A stretch of DNA of 64,000 bases, from NCBI RefSeq assembly GCF_001832905.1, contig NZ_MKIR01000001.1, positions 150,855-214,854 of the forward strand, read 5' to 3'. This document shows positions 25,203 to 33,854 of the stretch, piece by piece. A program made the position numbers and the translations under genes. Position 1 is the first letter of the stretch; each line of letters opens with the position of its first letter. This DNA is from Floricoccus tropicus (lineage in GTDB: Bacteria > Bacillota > Bacilli > Lactobacillales > Streptococcaceae). The notes beneath the pieces are model-generated. The model did not search any database and was not told the DNA's origin. It saw nothing but the letters and a program-made list of their open reading frames with translations.

Positions 25203-27416
25203 TTAATTAATTAACTTATCTAATATAGAGACGACTTCATTTTCATTCCCTTTATATGTATATCTATGATTTTCATGAAGTTTAAGTCCATTATTTCTTG
25301 GAATCCTTTCATTCCATAAATTTAAGGAAATGCTTAAGTTTTCAGGATTACGGTTGAATAATATCAAACAATATTTTTCCTCAGATTCATCATACTTAAC
25401 ATCAATAGCAATTTCATCATGCAGAGTTATACACGCTACTCCTTGTCTGTTTTCTGAATCTCCAGAATAAAATTCGAAACTTTTACCCTCAATGCCTTTG
25501 CCTTGAAATGTGTCTCTTAGTTTTTCGAATAATAAAATGGTCTCGCAGTTACTGTACCTATATGCTTGAACTCGATCGTTTGTTTCTATTAATACCTTTT
25601 TGTCTTTAATAAAAATTTTATTTTTATTGTCCATATATCCAAATAAATTTGGATGCTTTATTAATTTATAAAACTTACTTTCCTCGTCAGAAAAGTTATT
25701 AATTGTTTGTTTGAGTTTATCGTCATTCGCATGTAATTTTAAAAAATCAACTATTTTTTGATTATCATGAGAAATTATCTTTAACCATTCATTTCTAGCA
25801 TTAATATCGCCTCCTAATAAATATTCATCAGGTGCATTGTTAGGACGCCCTCTTACTTTACCTGAAGGTATTGGATATATATTCTCGTCATTATTGTATG
25901 CTAAAAGTGCTCTTCTAAAAATAAATGTATTGTTTTCATCATTAGAAATAAAATTATGAAAATTATTGTAAAAATTAATATTTATTTCTACCCAATGACC
26001 ATCTAATATCAAGTCTCTTATTCTCCCATTAAAAAATTCAATAGATTCTGCTTTAACAAACTTAATTTCTAGATTTGGATCCTCAAGAATAGCTTTTGCT
26101 TTTTCTATCTCTTCGTTTACTTGATCTACAGCCAACGAGCTTTTTATTTCGGCGTTACTTGCTAGAAACCCATAAATGTTATGAGAATGTTGGCTTAATT
26201 CATTAATGAGTCGTATTGCACCAATCATTGATTGAACATTTGTAATGTCAGCATTATAAATAATATTGCATGATACTCGCATCCATCTTTTGAATGATTC
26301 TTCATTTATTTTTGATTCATATAAATAATTACTAATTGCAACAAATACCACTCTATTAATCTGTGTTAACGAAGAGATCAATCCATCAGACTCTGATTTT
26401 TTATCATTATATCTCGGAATAAAATGAAATTTTGAAACAAATTTGGGCAAAAATTCTATCAAGTTAGTTGAATTAAAGTTATCTAGTATATTGGAAAGCT
26501 TTTCTATACTTTTCTTAGTTACCATATTTTTGATTGACAAGAAACTATCAGAACTATAAGCTTTCTTAAATATTTCGCTATCTTCGATTTGTTTTGCTGA
26601 CAAATCAGAATTAATTATCCATTCATTCAAGAAGAATCTTGACAAAAATGCTAAATATATCTCATCAATTTCATGATTAACAGAATGATTTTCCCAAAAT
26701 ATATCTGTCCAAGTTGTGTCAATCTTTTGTGAGATTATACTCAATTCGTCATCGTTGTAATTCAAATTATTTTTACAATGTTCTAAAAAGTCTGCTTTAA
26801 AGTTTTCAAAGGGCGTCAGCGCCTTGCCTCGAGAATTCATCTTCAAGTACAATTCCTCAGGTTGACCCAACTTATCAATTTCCAAGAAAGAAAAAGTTAT
26901 TTTATTTAAATCTGATAAATTCAGATTGGGATAATTAGATTTTTTTTCATCAATGGTCTTAATCATTGAAAGTATACTTGATATTGTTGGATCATACTTC
27001 CAAGAGTTATAAAACCATTTTACATCCATTTTATGGCTCATCTCATCAATATCATTTACTGACCACTTTTTGCTAATAAGAGCTTGACAAAACTCTCTAG
27101 AAGAAATTCTTGTGTCATATGTAAAATTTGAAAACCAGTCAGGCTTAGAATTATTCTTTGATAAGTAAACAGCAAATAACCAAAGAATTGTTATTCTTTG
27201 TTGTCCATCTAAAACAGTCAAAATCCCATTTTCTTCTTTTCCATAAATAAAATCTAAATTTATACCATCTCGTGACATTGCCATATATAAATCATCAACA
27301 AATTTTTCTCGTTTATCTTTCACCTCTTTACGACCAAAGGCAAAGTCCCTCTGTATTGCAGGAATCTCAACTTTATATTCTTTTAATAATTTTTCTAAAT
27401 TATATTTTGTAGTCAT
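25203..27416 (-). CDS. DUF262 (GmrS-like) protein with an unassigned C-terminal domain
   Basis: A 737-residue protein with an N-terminal DUF262/ParB-like NTPase-type domain: IPAIQRDFAFGRK (residues 18-30), DGQQRIT (70-76) and the later YLKMNSRGKALTPFENFKADF. DUF262 is the S part of GmrSD type IV restriction enzymes. The C-terminal ~450 residues do not show a clear DUF1524 HNH motif; they contain GRPNNAPDEYLLGGDINARNEW and a beta-rich end. The ATG lies inside the 3' end of the partner DUF262 gene (17-bp overlap) with GGAGAAAG upstream, so the two are translationally coupled. Probably part of a defence system. Confidence 0.78.
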   Translation of the reverse strand: MTTKYNLEKLLKEYKVEIPAIQRDFAFGRKEVKDKREKFVDDLYMAMSRDGINLDFIYGKEENGILTVLDGQQRITILWLFAVYLSKNNSKPDWFSNFTYDTRISSREFCQALISKKWSVNDIDEMSHKMDVKWFYNSWKYDPTISSILSMIKTIDEKKSNYPNLNLSDLNKITFSFLEIDKLGQPEELYLKMNSRGKALTPFENFKADFLEHCKNNLNYNDDELSIISQKIDTTWTDIFWENHSVNHEIDEIYLAFLSRFFLNEWIINSDLSAKQIEDSEIFKKAYSSDSFLSIKNMVTKKSIEKLSNILDNFNSTNLIEFLPKFVSKFHFIPRYNDKKSESDGLISSLTQINRVVFVAISNYLYESKINEESFKRWMRVSCNIIYNADITNVQSMIGAIRLINELSQHSHNIYGFLASNAEIKSSLAVDQVNEEIEKAKAILEDPNLEIKFVKAESIEFFNGRIRDLILDGHWVEININFYNNFHNFISNDENNTFIFRRALLAYNNDENIYPIPSGKVRGRPNNAPDEYLLGGDINARNEWLKIISHDNQKIVDFLKLHANDDKLKQTINNFSDEESKFYKLIKHPNLFGYMDNKNKIFIKDKKVLIETNDRVQAYRYSNCETILLFEKLRDTFQGKGIEGKSFEFYSGDSENRQGVACITLHDEIAIDVKYDESEEKYCLILFNRNPENLSISLNLWNERIPRNNGLKLHENHRYTYKGNENEVVSILDKLIN

Positions 27417-29193
27417 TTTCTTTCTCCATAAAAGTTTTCAAAGTATCTCTTATTTTTTCCAAATAGCATTCTGCATCACTATCTTCCCATGTGATATTAT
27501 TTATATTCAGTCCAGAATAATATTTAAGAAAGACGTTTTTGGTTGCTGGCAAAATATAGTTTCCTTTATTCTGGTCAATATCAACTTCAATTATTGTTTT
27601 AACTTTTAATGGAAACGGTTTATTTCCATAGCTACGATTGGTATTTTCATCTAATAAGCATAGATTTCCTAGACTATCTACATCATCAAGCCTCTTATTG
27701 TCAGTTAAATTGGAATAAAATTGTTCAAAAATATCATCTGTTCCAAGATCCCTATACTCATATTTGTTCAATTCTTCATTAAATAATCCTGATTTTTTGA
27801 TCTCATCAAGCCACTTTTCTCTTTCAATTTTATTTAATTTGTCAAATTGACTATGGGGAGAAACATGTTCAATATCATAATCTGATGACCTAAAATCATC
27901 AAATCTAAATTTAATTTTATTATCAATACATGTCAAAATGTTAAAAAATAATAAAGTCTTATATACCTCTTTATCACCATATGAAATGTCATCAATCTTT
28001 TCTAGTATCTCATATACATTTGTTTCTTCAACAAAATTTAAATTATCATCTAAATATTTATAATAATAGTTTGAAATCTTATTTTTTTTCTTATCAATCT
28101 GATTTAAAAAACCAATTAAATGATATGTTTTGAAATCATCATACCAGTCTTCTAATGTCATAAAACATTGCTTTACTTGTAACCAAAGTATATTTGCTAT
28201 TTCATCCATATTTGGATTTTCAATATTTAATTGATTTTCAAAATAAGAATAAAAATTAGATGACTTTGCAACTATACTCAATATATAATCAATTCTTGGC
28301 TGATCTGTTTCATCTTGTCCTAACCATGCCCAAAAATTCTTATCTCTTAATTTTCTTTCAATCCTATCCCACTCAGTTGAAATTTCAATAATTGAAAGCT
28401 TTGCTTTATTATTAGAAAAATTATTTGTCTTTAAAAATAATCCTTTTACTAATTCTGATTCAACTAATGAAATTTTCCCTGCATTAAGTCCAATAAATAT
28501 TCTTTCAGAAGAACGTTCGTCTCCAGCTTGTGTGGCATTATATTCAATAAAAAATGCACCATAATTTTCATTAATTAAATATTCATACCATTTTTGTTTT
28601 CTTTCTTCATCTTCTCCCAACCAATCCAATGCATTTTGAAAAGCATTATTCATATGGTAAAAATCAATATTTTTATCTGCTAAATTTGAATCAAATATAT
28701 AATCTTTTAAAAATTCCTCACTTCCAATTGAATCATCATTTTTTCCTATTCTAGTTTCATAAGATAATGAATAGTTAGCACTTTGATTAATAACCTCTAG
28801 AGCTTTCAATGCTTTCAAAATAATATAAATACTGGTTAAGCGCTGCTGCCCATCAACTAAATCATAATCATACTTATTCGTATCGTTTTTCTTTAACACT
28901 ATGGGTTGAAGGCAATATTTATTATTTTCACTAGTAGGTAATTTTGATTGTATTTCCCCCCACTCCCAAATATCATTCAACAAATCTATTACCTGCTTCT
29001 TTCCCCAACGATAGCCTCGTTGATAGGCAGGTATAAGATATCTTATAGGTTCAGAAATTATATCTTTAACATTTCTAGTTAAAATAGGCTCATTTGGCGA
29101 TAAATTTCCAATTAATTTCCCATCTTTAAAAATTTCAACTTGCTCTGTAATTTCAGGCCAATTGTTTATATTTTCTAAATGTAATTGCTTCAT
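27400..29193 (-). CDS. DUF262-DUF1524 (GmrSD-like) protein
   Basis: A 597-residue two-domain protein. The DUF262 half has IPAYQRGYRW (54-63), VDGQQRLTSIY (113-123) and FIGLNAGKISLVESELVK. The DUF1524 half has the HNH-type motif SDYDIEHVSPHSQ (His443) with SLGNLCLLDENTNRSYGNKPFPLK (Asn510, Asn519). Both active-site blocks of GmrSD-type enzymes, which cut modified phage DNA in an NTP-dependent way, therefore look intact. CGGAGT precedes the ATG. It is the first gene of the pair, 272 bp downstream of the WYL regulator, with palindromes in between. Confidence 0.82.
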   Translation of the reverse strand: MKQLHLENINNWPEITEQVEIFKDGKLIGNLSPNEPILTRNVKDIISEPIRYLIPAYQRGYRWGKKQVIDLLNDIWEWGEIQSKLPTSENNKYCLQPIVLKKNDTNKYDYDLVDGQQRLTSIYIILKALKALEVINQSANYSLSYETRIGKNDDSIGSEEFLKDYIFDSNLADKNIDFYHMNNAFQNALDWLGEDEERKQKWYEYLINENYGAFFIEYNATQAGDERSSERIFIGLNAGKISLVESELVKGLFLKTNNFSNNKAKLSIIEISTEWDRIERKLRDKNFWAWLGQDETDQPRIDYILSIVAKSSNFYSYFENQLNIENPNMDEIANILWLQVKQCFMTLEDWYDDFKTYHLIGFLNQIDKKKNKISNYYYKYLDDNLNFVEETNVYEILEKIDDISYGDKEVYKTLLFFNILTCIDNKIKFRFDDFRSSDYDIEHVSPHSQFDKLNKIEREKWLDEIKKSGLFNEELNKYEYRDLGTDDIFEQFYSNLTDNKRLDDVDSLGNLCLLDENTNRSYGNKPFPLKVKTIIEVDIDQNKGNYILPATKNVFLKYYSGLNINNITWEDSDAECYLEKIRDTLKTFMEKENDYKI

Positions 29194-29251
29194 AAATTTT
29201 ACTCCGTTTTAAAATTTTTTAAGTACAATAATTTTTTCTACATCTGTAATT

Positions 29252-29271
29252 AAAATATCTTAGAATATTTT
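29252..29271. promoter_or_regulatory. Inverted repeat upstream of the DUF262 pair
   Basis: AAAATAT and ATATTTT arms around a 6-base centre, about 60 bases before the first DUF262 ATG. Possible regulator site; in such A/T-rich DNA chance is a serious alternative. Confidence 0.3.
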
Positions 29272-29395
29272 TAGCTTAATAATTATTAAAAAGTTATGCT
29301 ATCTACCATCCAAACTTATCTACAACTATCCTTTGGTTCCTAACATACCTATTTGTAGTAGTTTATATACTATAAAGGGTTATCATAATTTTAAA

Positions 29396-29409
29396 TTATC
29401 AATTGATAA
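29396..29409. promoter_or_regulatory. Perfect 14-bp palindrome at the predicted start of the DUF262 transcript
   Basis: TTATCAATTGATAA lies just downstream of a minus-strand TATAAT (29414-29419), so a bound protein would block initiation. Confidence 0.4.
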
Positions 29410-29428
29410 ATATATTATACATCATTAC

Positions 29429-29447
29429 ATAGACATATATTGTCTAT
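29429..29447. promoter_or_regulatory. Inverted repeat over the predicted -35 of the DUF262 pair
   Basis: ATAGACA and TGTCTAT with a 5-base TATAT centre, located just upstream of the TATAAT at 29414-29419. Together with the palindrome at 29396-29409 it forms a likely operator region for the adjacent WYL regulator. Confidence 0.45.
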
Positions 29448-29452
29448 CCAAA

Positions 29453-29472
29453 GAAAAAAGACTGCTTAGCAA
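29453..29472 (-). terminator. Terminator of the S66-WYL unit
   Basis: GATTGC and GCAGTC (one G-U) around TAA, overlapping the WYL stop codon, followed by TTTTTTC on the minus strand. Confidence 0.65.
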
Positions 29473-30419
29473 TCATTTTCTTCATACTTATTAACGAATT
29501 TTTGGAAAAATTCTCTAATTTCATTAACTAAAAAATCAGGATATAAAACTTTTAATCCTTCTGACTGACTAAAAATCCATCGCATTAAGCCAGGAGTGTA
29601 TTGAGTTTCAAACTCTAATATTGTTTTACCATTATTTTGAGATAGTATTCTAGCATTAGGAAATTGGTCTTGAATAATCGTTGGATCGTAATTAAACTCT
29701 ACTTTTACTGTGATTTTTTTCCCCGAAAATGCGTCAACTTTTAGATTTCTATTATCTCCATCGCGATATTTATTACCATATGAAATATTTGGTTTGATAT
29801 CATTAACTTTTTCAAAAGATATTATTCTATCAATTTTAAGAGTTGGATGTCGTTCCCGATTGATACTTAATGCCTCTATATAAAAATAATGAGAATCATA
29901 ATAAAGTGCCATAGGAAAAATTTTATAAGTTTGTTCTTCTCTATAAGGGCTCTTATAGGTAACATTTATCACTTCCTCTTTTATTATAGATTCAGATAAA
30001 GCCCATATTTTATCAATTCTATCTTCCTCACAAGTTATCGGAACATAGTTCAGTTTTTCACTTCCAATAATATCAGTTATTTCTTTTTTCTCATCCTTAG
30101 TAACCAATGAAAGTAAATTATCTATTAACTTATCATTTTCTTTTTTATTAAAAGCACGATTTTCTAACAATATTTTAATAATAACAAGGATATCTTCTTT
30201 TTTTAATACAGATTTATCTGAAATAAAGTACGAATTATTCTTTCGTTCTAGTTTTGAAGAATAATTTGATTCTTCTTCAATAAACTGCTCAATTAAACTA
30301 AAATCTCTTTGAATTGTCCTCTCATCTTTTTTGAATTCTCTACATAGTTCTTTTTTACTCAACTGAATTCCTTTATTGAGTCTTGTATATAATTTTAAAA
30401 TTCTTTCTTGACTATTCAT
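29466..30419 (-). CDS. WYL-domain transcriptional regulator
   Basis: A 317-residue HTH-WYL protein. Residues about 1-60 form a winged helix (ERILKLYTRLNKGIQLSKKELCREF, DERTIQRDFSLIEQFI). The WYL ligand-binding domain is around 150-210 (PMALYYDSHYFYIEALSI, LKIDRI), and a C-terminal extension ends ILSQNNGKTILEFE... WIFSQSEGLKVLYP. WYL proteins often repress phage-defence genes (BrxR, CapW) and respond to nucleic-acid-related ligands. It is directly upstream of the DUF262 pair and overlaps the S66 gene by 8 bp. Likely the regulator of one or both. Confidence 0.85.
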   Translation of the reverse strand: MNSQERILKLYTRLNKGIQLSKKELCREFKKDERTIQRDFSLIEQFIEEESNYSSKLERKNNSYFISDKSVLKKEDILVIIKILLENRAFNKKENDKLIDNLLSLVTKDEKKEITDIIGSEKLNYVPITCEEDRIDKIWALSESIIKEEVINVTYKSPYREEQTYKIFPMALYYDSHYFYIEALSINRERHPTLKIDRIISFEKVNDIKPNISYGNKYRDGDNRNLKVDAFSGKKITVKVEFNYDPTIIQDQFPNARILSQNNGKTILEFETQYTPGLMRWIFSQSEGLKVLYPDFLVNEIREFFQKFVNKYEENDC

Positions 30420-31212
30420 TTCTTATTTCAATCTCTTTCCCAATCCAAATTGCTTTTGAATCTCTTGAATGGCCGATTTCACAAGTCTTTGCTATTGGCA
30501 TATTTGGACCCACAAATTTTTGAACAAGTTCGGTCATATCAGGACTACAATTCTCCTTCTCCATTTCTGTGAATGTTCCAAGGATTATTCCGTTAATCTT
30601 TTCGAAAACTCCCATTGAACGCAGCTGAGATAGATAAGTAATCATCTGAGGAATTTTCCCTCCCAATGATTCTATCAATAAAATTTTTCCATTCATTTCT
30701 GGAATGTATTTTGTACCTGCAAGTTTTAGGAAACAACGAATATTACCACCAACAACGGTTCCTTCAATACCTTGACCTTGAATAATTTCAAATTTGGGTT
30801 TAAAAAGACTATCAGGTTCACCGTGCAAAATATTCTTTATTTGATATAGAACGCTTGATTTGCCAGTCTGGCTGTAAATTGCATTTATTACTGTAGTCAG
30901 ATCACTGTAGCCCCAAAAGACTGCCTGACTTTTCCTAATAATTTCAAAATCCAGGTAATCAAGAATTTCATTTGCCATGTCACCACCAGAAATATCATAA
31001 ATATCAGTAACATCTGGATTAGAAAAGAATTTCATAAGTTCATCAGCACGTTCTTTTCCACTGCTCAAAAGTTCATCTTCTTGTTCATAAATACATTTAC
31101 TAATCAGTAAATTTCTACCATCATTTCTTAAAAGCTCAAAAAGTTTTTCATTTGACTCTTTAGATGAAAGACTTAGTGGATTTGAACATGCTACAATTGC
31201 TATTGATTTCAT
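30412..31212 (-). CDS. S66 family LD-carboxypeptidase/MccF-like serine peptidase
   Basis: A 266-residue S66 peptidase. The nucleophile Ser is in FWGYSDLTTVINAIY, the Glu in ILLIESLGGKIPQM and the His in CEIGHSRDSKAIW, giving the Ser-Glu-His triad of this family. Members either cleave the LD-peptide bond in recycled muropeptides or inactivate peptide-nucleotide antibiotics such as microcin C. No signal peptide is visible, so it acts in the cytoplasm. It overlaps the WYL regulator and is presumably transcribed with it. The substrate cannot be chosen from the sequence. Confidence 0.85.
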   Translation of the reverse strand: MKSIAIVACSNPLSLSSKESNEKLFELLRNDGRNLLISKCIYEQEDELLSSGKERADELMKFFSNPDVTDIYDISGGDMANEILDYLDFEIIRKSQAVFWGYSDLTTVINAIYSQTGKSSVLYQIKNILHGEPDSLFKPKFEIIQGQGIEGTVVGGNIRCFLKLAGTKYIPEMNGKILLIESLGGKIPQMITYLSQLRSMGVFEKINGIILGTFTEMEKENCSPDMTELVQKFVGPNMPIAKTCEIGHSRDSKAIWIGKEIEIRNE

Positions 31213-31304
31213 TGGACTCCTTTCAAGTAATTTTCTTCATTATACTATTTTTAGAAATTATCAGCTAGAAAGATTATATATTGAAAATAAAATTATATTT
31301 TCTC

Positions 31305-31333
31305 TTGTAGCAAGAATATGTAAATGATATCAT
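31305..31333 (+). promoter_or_regulatory. Promoter of the zinc-ribbon gene pair
   Basis: TTGTAG (31305-31310), 17 bp, then TATCAT (31328-31333) preceded by TGA, an extended -10. Confidence 0.6.
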
Positions 31334-31366
31334 TATTTAAACTAATTATGTTTGATGGGGAGTTTT

Positions 31367-32404
31367 ATGGACAATTTCAATTGTAAATATTGTGGTAGTA
31401 ATCAATTTAAGAAAACCAAGATAGGTCAGGAGTGTTTATATTGCCATGCCGTCTACGAAAACGATAACGATAGTAACGAAATATTTATAAAGAATCACAA
31501 AAGTCAAAAAATAAATAAAATATTCCTTTTCATTGTTGGATTGATTATCTTTATTTCAATTACTGCTTTTGTATTTAGTAATTTAACAGATTTTAATTCA
31601 CATAAAGATAAAGTAACTTCAAGCTCTACATCTTCTTATAAGAAGACAACTAGTGATAGTTCGAGTATAGATATAAAAACCGATTACGATGATAATCTGC
31701 TAAAAAATCCTGACCATAGTGTTAAAGTAGCTGAGCTCTCTTTAGTACAATCTGAAATTGATTTAGCACGAGCGTCAGTAAAAAAATATGGTGGCGACGA
31801 TACTAAAAAATTTGAAAAATTATTGGATGAAGCTCAAAAAGAGCATGACGAACAAATAAAAAATAGAGTTGTAACCCCACCTAAACCTGATATGATCATT
31901 GATAACCCCGACTCTGAATTTTCAATTACAACTTATTATAGGGAAGGTGGATCTCTTTTAGCATATAATGGTGACTACAATCAATACACTAGTCAAGATA
32001 TAATTAATTTATGGAGGCAGCCGGATAAAGTAATTACGGATTCAGATAAGATAAAAAAAAGTTTATCAATAGATTTTGGAGAAAATAAACATCCCAACAA
32101 CTATGAAACTAAAGTACTCCAAGAGCAATGGAAAGGTGGAAAAATTACTTGGCGTGAACTTAGATCATTTATTTTACAGATAAATGATAGTGCATATGGT
32201 ACATACTCTAAAGAGTTCGTATACGAAAGTCAGGGAAAACCAAATGTATATTTTGAAAATGATAATGTTTCCTATGTAACTCCAATTTTGAGATATGTAT
32301 ACTTTCCACGACTTCCTGAAAAATATCCAAAAGAGGGACTCGGAAAGTATCCTGATGATTTTCCGTCAAACTATGGAATGGACGGATATTATCATGAAAA
32401 ATAA
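31367..32404 (+). CDS. Zinc-ribbon membrane protein with extracytoplasmic domain (first of two)
   Basis: A 345-residue protein. The N-terminal zinc ribbon CKYCGSNQF...CLYCHAVY (two CxxC pairs, residues about 6-28) is cytoplasmic. A membrane helix follows at about 50-70, then a Ser/Thr/Asp-rich linker, a short helix and an extracytoplasmic domain with DIINLWRQPDKVITDSDKIK. The last region resembles BamE/SmpA-like small lipoprotein folds, seen also in the partner. The ATG at 31367 follows GGGGAG; an upstream TTG is inside the ribosome-binding site. It overlaps the next gene by 11 bp. Function unknown. Confidence 0.7.
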   Translation: MDNFNCKYCGSNQFKKTKIGQECLYCHAVYENDNDSNEIFIKNHKSQKINKIFLFIVGLIIFISITAFVFSNLTDFNSHKDKVTSSSTSSYKKTTSDSSSIDIKTDYDDNLLKNPDHSVKVAELSLVQSEIDLARASVKKYGGDDTKKFEKLLDEAQKEHDEQIKNRVVTPPKPDMIIDNPDSEFSITTYYREGGSLLAYNGDYNQYTSQDIINLWRQPDKVITDSDKIKKSLSIDFGENKHPNNYETKVLQEQWKGGKITWRELRSFILQINDSAYGTYSKEFVYESQGKPNVYFENDNVSYVTPILRYVYFPRLPEKYPKEGLGKYPDDFPSNYGMDGYYHEK

Positions 32405-32984
32405 AGAATGTAGAAATTGTGGAAGTACTCAATTTCACGAAAAAGATGGAATATGGTATTGCGATTATTGCAAAACACCATACCCTATCCCAATAATTGA
32501 GGAATCTAAATCAGTTGAATTTTCTCCTATAAAAAATAAAGTATTCATTCCTAAATCTATCGCAATATTTCTTTTAACGACTATCTCCGTTTCATTCTTT
32601 ATTTTAGAAAAAAAATATAATTTGAAGTATACTGAAACAATTGATACGGCCCCATCAACTCATATTAATTTAGGTATTGGAGAGTCGAGTGAAAGAAAAT
32701 TTCCCAGAAAATGGACACAAGAAATATATGATGATATCAGAATAGCTAGGCAAAAATATGATTCAAAAACAGGAAAATATATTTTTGATGGTGGTGATAA
32801 TTACAAAGATTTAAAAAAAATTGTCGGTGCTCCATCAAACAAAGAGGTACAAAAAGCCGACTATGGTTATCCTGAAAAGATATATGCTACTTGGAATAAA
32901 TCTGAAGATAATACTTTAAGTAAAGCAATATATGTAACTTATGATGCAAAAACATTTATGATTTTAGATAAAAGCATTTTCTAA
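32394..32984 (+). CDS. Zinc-ribbon membrane protein with extracytoplasmic domain (second of two)
   Basis: A 196-residue protein that repeats the design of its neighbour: a zinc ribbon CRNCGSTQF...CDYCKTPY at residues 5-25, a membrane helix at about 52-70 and an outer domain with YKDLKKIVGAPSNKEVQKAD YGYPEKIYATW. The ATG at 32394 has GGACGGA upstream and lies within the end of the preceding gene. The open frame extends further upstream, but that part is a shadow of the first gene. The shared ribbon-helix-domain plan suggests a duplicated pair acting together. Function unknown. Confidence 0.7.
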   Translation: MKNKECRNCGSTQFHEKDGIWYCDYCKTPYPIPIIEESKSVEFSPIKNKVFIPKSIAIFLLTTISVSFFILEKKYNLKYTETIDTAPSTHINLGIGESSERKFPRKWTQEIYDDIRIARQKYDSKTGKYIFDGGDNYKDLKKIVGAPSNKEVQKADYGYPEKIYATWNKSEDNTLSKAIYVTYDAKTFMILDKSIF

Positions 32985-33036
32985 AAAACAACCCCAGTTC
33001 CCTTGATTATTTAATCTTAGGAATTAGGGTTGTTTT
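32984..33036 (+). terminator. Terminator of the zinc-ribbon pair
   Basis: AAAACAACCC pairs with GGGTTGTTTT across a 30-base loop that can fold further; T-rich sequence follows. Confidence 0.6.
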
Positions 33037-33146
33037 AGTTTCTAATCATGGTTAATTTTACTTTTTAATATTAAATTACTACTAATCTTTGATATTTATA
33101 AAATTAAATATATTGACTAGAACGTATATTTACGAATATCATTTTC

Positions 33147-33650
33147 TTATTTATATATTTTTTCACCTGTAAACTTTTTAATTTCCTCACTAATATTTGG
33201 AAATCTTTTTAACATTTCATTTTGCTCACCCAATATGAAATCTTTTTCCATATAAGAAGGCGACATTGTTGTTCCCATCAATGTATATCCAAAAGCTCCA
33301 CCATTCTTTATTCGAGCACCTTGCCATGTATTTTTTCTGATTAAAACCTGAGGAGTTTCCCCATCCAATAGATTAATTCCTAGCTTACTGATTTTATGTT
33401 GACCTGTTTTATCATCAATCTGAAGAATTTCAACAGCATCACCATAATAATAATGCCATATTTCATCCGCCGAAAGTTTATGCAAATGTGAAAATGAGTC
33501 TTTTGTTAAAAAATAATATATTGCTGAGCCACACCTTCTATTTTCATAAGTTTCTTCGCTAAGATATGTTTGAGCAACTAAACCTCCCTCATTTACTAAA
33601 GGAACTAAGTTTAGTCTAGAAATAATCTCGTCAGTTGTCATTTTATTCAT
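33147..33650 (-). CDS. Cupin superfamily protein (DUF985/cupin_5)
   Basis: A 167-residue DUF985 cupin: LNLVPLVNEGGLVAQTYLS near the start, RRCGSAIYYFLTKDSFSHLHKLSADEIWHYYYGD with the metal-binding His/Glu set, LIRKNTWQGARIKN and GYTLMGTTMSPSYMEKDF. The family binds sugar-like or other small ligands; the substrate is unknown. TAGGAGA precedes the ATG at 33650. It appears to be monocistronic between A/T-rich spacers. Confidence 0.85.
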   Translation of the reverse strand: MNKMTTDEIISRLNLVPLVNEGGLVAQTYLSEETYENRRCGSAIYYFLTKDSFSHLHKLSADEIWHYYYGDAVEILQIDDKTGQHKISKLGINLLDGETPQVLIRKNTWQGARIKNGGAFGYTLMGTTMSPSYMEKDFILGEQNEMLKRFPNISEEIKKFTGEKIYK

Positions 33651-33735
33651 TAAAATTCTCCTAAATACTATTAACTAAATCTTAATATATTAAAGTTATT
33701 AATACAATGAAATTTTAAAACTAATATTTTTTCAC

Positions 33736-33766
33736 AAAAAAAGGAATGCTGTAATGCACTCCTTTT
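33736..33766 (-). terminator. Terminator downstream of the ABC exporter
   Basis: AAAAGGAGTGC and GCATTCCTTTT (G-U pairs) enclose a short loop with a T tract on the minus strand, about 90 bases after the ABC exporter stop codon. Confidence 0.6.
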
Positions 33767-33854
33767 ATTATTTATTCATTGAAAAGCAACAAGACTACTG
33801 CTAAAAAAGTTACTACTCAGTTCTTTCAATTAGAAGTTCTTTGACTATATTATT

